NCBI RefSeq assembly: GCF_041296385.1 | Contig: NW_027184085.1 | Span: forward strand, 56,821,109-56,885,108 | From: Aphelocoma coerulescens | Lineage: Eukaryota; Chordata; Aves; Passeriformes; Corvidae | Length of the DNA: 64,000 nucleotides | Direction: 5' to 3' | In this document: piece by piece, positions 62,513 through 64,000 of the stretch | Layout of the letters: each line of letters begins with the position of its first letter | Numbering within the stretch: the stretch's first letter is position 1 | Notes under the pieces: model-generated | Seen by the model: only the letters and a program-made list of their open reading frames with translations | What the model was told of the DNA's origin: nothing | The model's database searches: none | Program-made: the position numbers and the translations under genes

Positions 62513-64000
62513 AAAAAATATTTACACAGAAGAATTCACCCCGCCACTAATTTTAATAAGCGTGTTTTTAAATTTTGCTTTCAACATTTTCCATTAAGAA
62601 GAAAAGCTAACAAACTGAAATGCTCTTTTGAATACTAATTCTATCTTGACAATAAATTGCAAAGACTTTGCTCATGACAAATTAAAAAGATCACATGAAG
62701 TACATATGTTCATTTATAATACACATACTGTTAAGACTTACAGAAGAAAAAATGCATTGTTCAAAAAAAACCCACAAAAAGCATTTGATTATTATACCTG
62801 AATTTAAATGGTGATGGGAAAAGACTAATTTATATATAGTTTGGAAAAACCCTTGACACAAAGTCAGGTTGCATTCTGTGTTAAGGTTAGAGATTACAAC
62901 TCTATACAGATGTCCTGAGACTATGAAAGTTAGTTAGTCTTTTATTTTGTCAATTATTTGTGAAAAAGTGTAGTTTGTATAGCTAAGATTTTTGTGCATC
63001 TAGCAATATTTTGTTTTAGTAAGAAACAGTGGAAATTTCCTTAGAACACTAAAAGAAAAAAAATCTTTAAAAAAAAAGGCCCTGCTATGAAAACAAACTA
63101 TCCACAAGTGCTGTCTTGCTAAAGCTAACAAGTTCCAACAACTGTTAATTTTGTCTGATTCCTTGGTGGAAGGCTTATACTGCAAACACATTCCCAGTTA
63201 TTCTGTAATCCATCTAAAAGATGGCATGATATCAACACTCCCACAGCTAGGGCCAAGTCTGTGGGTATGAGGGTAAGAGAAGTGCATCAAAAAAGAAACA
63301 AATCTTGGTTCCTGCAGTTCAAAGACTGGTCCCATTAGAGCAGAAGGAGCTTATTTTGATTTTATATTTTGGTAAGAAAAACTGACATGGGTTTGTTTGT
63401 GTCTATTTGGCTTCTGCCAGATGGAAAGGTTTACTCATCAGAGGCAGCTGTTTTAGCAAATTACCTCACTGTGGTATAATGACTGAGTTACAACACGCTA
63501 TTGAAGAAAATCCTTTCATTGCCCAGTGAGATCATGATAACTAGAAACAATTTCAATAAGATTTTTGATTTACTTTGGAAAGGATTCAGTTGGAAAGACT
63601 GGTGATTCAATGATGTATTTCTTTTGTTCATATTTCTTTTTTATATCTATTAAACATTTGGGTTTGTTTTGAACTAATGTATATATAATTTTCTCTGGAG
63701 TGATATATTTCATATTAAAAAATATAACTCCAATTACACTGGGAAGGAAGTTACTCTATATACAATATGCCTTACTGAAATAACTATTTCAAAACTCACA
63801 AAGAATTCATTCTTTGCCATTTATACAAAAACTTTGTGCTTACATTATTAAAATAATTACAAGAGAAAATGTAAAGCAACACAGATAGCACAAGCTACAT
63901 ACACTCTGCATCCAGAATGGTTATTTGAAGAGACAAATATTTGGGAGAGTTTAAGTGAAGTCGACTTGGCTGTTTTGAAGAGCTGAAGTTAAATAACCCA
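62513..64000. other. Unique AT-rich DNA, no gene recognised
   Basis: No gene, RNA or assignable repeat was seen up to the window edge. The sequence is AT-rich with scattered short A and T runs. Confidence 0.65.

Noticed and set aside
1..64000. CRISPR arrays, operons, phage or plasmid features
   Set aside because: No regularly spaced repeats or prokaryotic gene organisation are present. The repeats are vertebrate retrotransposons.

Overview
This is a vertebrate nuclear window with the repeat content of a bird genome. It is AT-rich and CpG-poor. The only recognisable protein-coding relics belong to CR1-type non-LTR retrotransposons, the dominant avian LINE: RT, endonuclease and C-terminal pieces of ORF2, with 3' ends resembling the octamer ATTCTGTG. 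It also holds two LTRs of types I know from avian endogenous retroviruses, and a third likely one. I cannot name the species or locus. All repeat family assignments come from memory of consensus sequences, not from a search.

I found no host protein-coding exon, tRNA, rRNA, CpG island, CRISPR or operon-like structure. Every open frame over about 100 codons that I examined is inside a transposon, antisense to one, produced by a simple repeat, or unrecognisable. The window is best read as a gene desert or part of a very large intron.

Layout: (1) 146-857, CR1 on the minus strand. (2) 858-7166, unique AT-rich DNA. (3) 7167-8945, a plus-strand CR1 with RT and C-terminal relics, abutting a plus-strand ERVL-like LTR fragment. 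(4) 8946-36420, long unique DNA with simple repeats, one CpG-richer block, one probable ancient palindromic MITE and several enhancer-like stretches. (5) 36421-37014, a near-complete solo LTR on the minus strand with an internal trinucleotide repeat. (6) 37015-49536, mostly unique, with a probable third LTR near 43850-44605. (7) 49537-51490, the longest CR1, minus strand, reaching into the endonuclease domain. (8) 51491-57717, unique. (9) 57718-58772, an AAC/AAT microsatellite followed by a composite of three CR1 pieces in alternating orientation. (10) 58773-64000, unique, with an unusual T-poor CAAA-type tract, a perfect hairpin and a probable ancient palindromic repeat fragment.

No gene cooperation or novel system can be argued from the sequence. 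The most useful leads are the nested CR1 composite at 57972-58772, the CR1/LTR junction at 8161, two candidate ancient amniote repeats, the purine/pyrimidine switch at 13801-13908, and several stretches that could be conserved regulatory elements.
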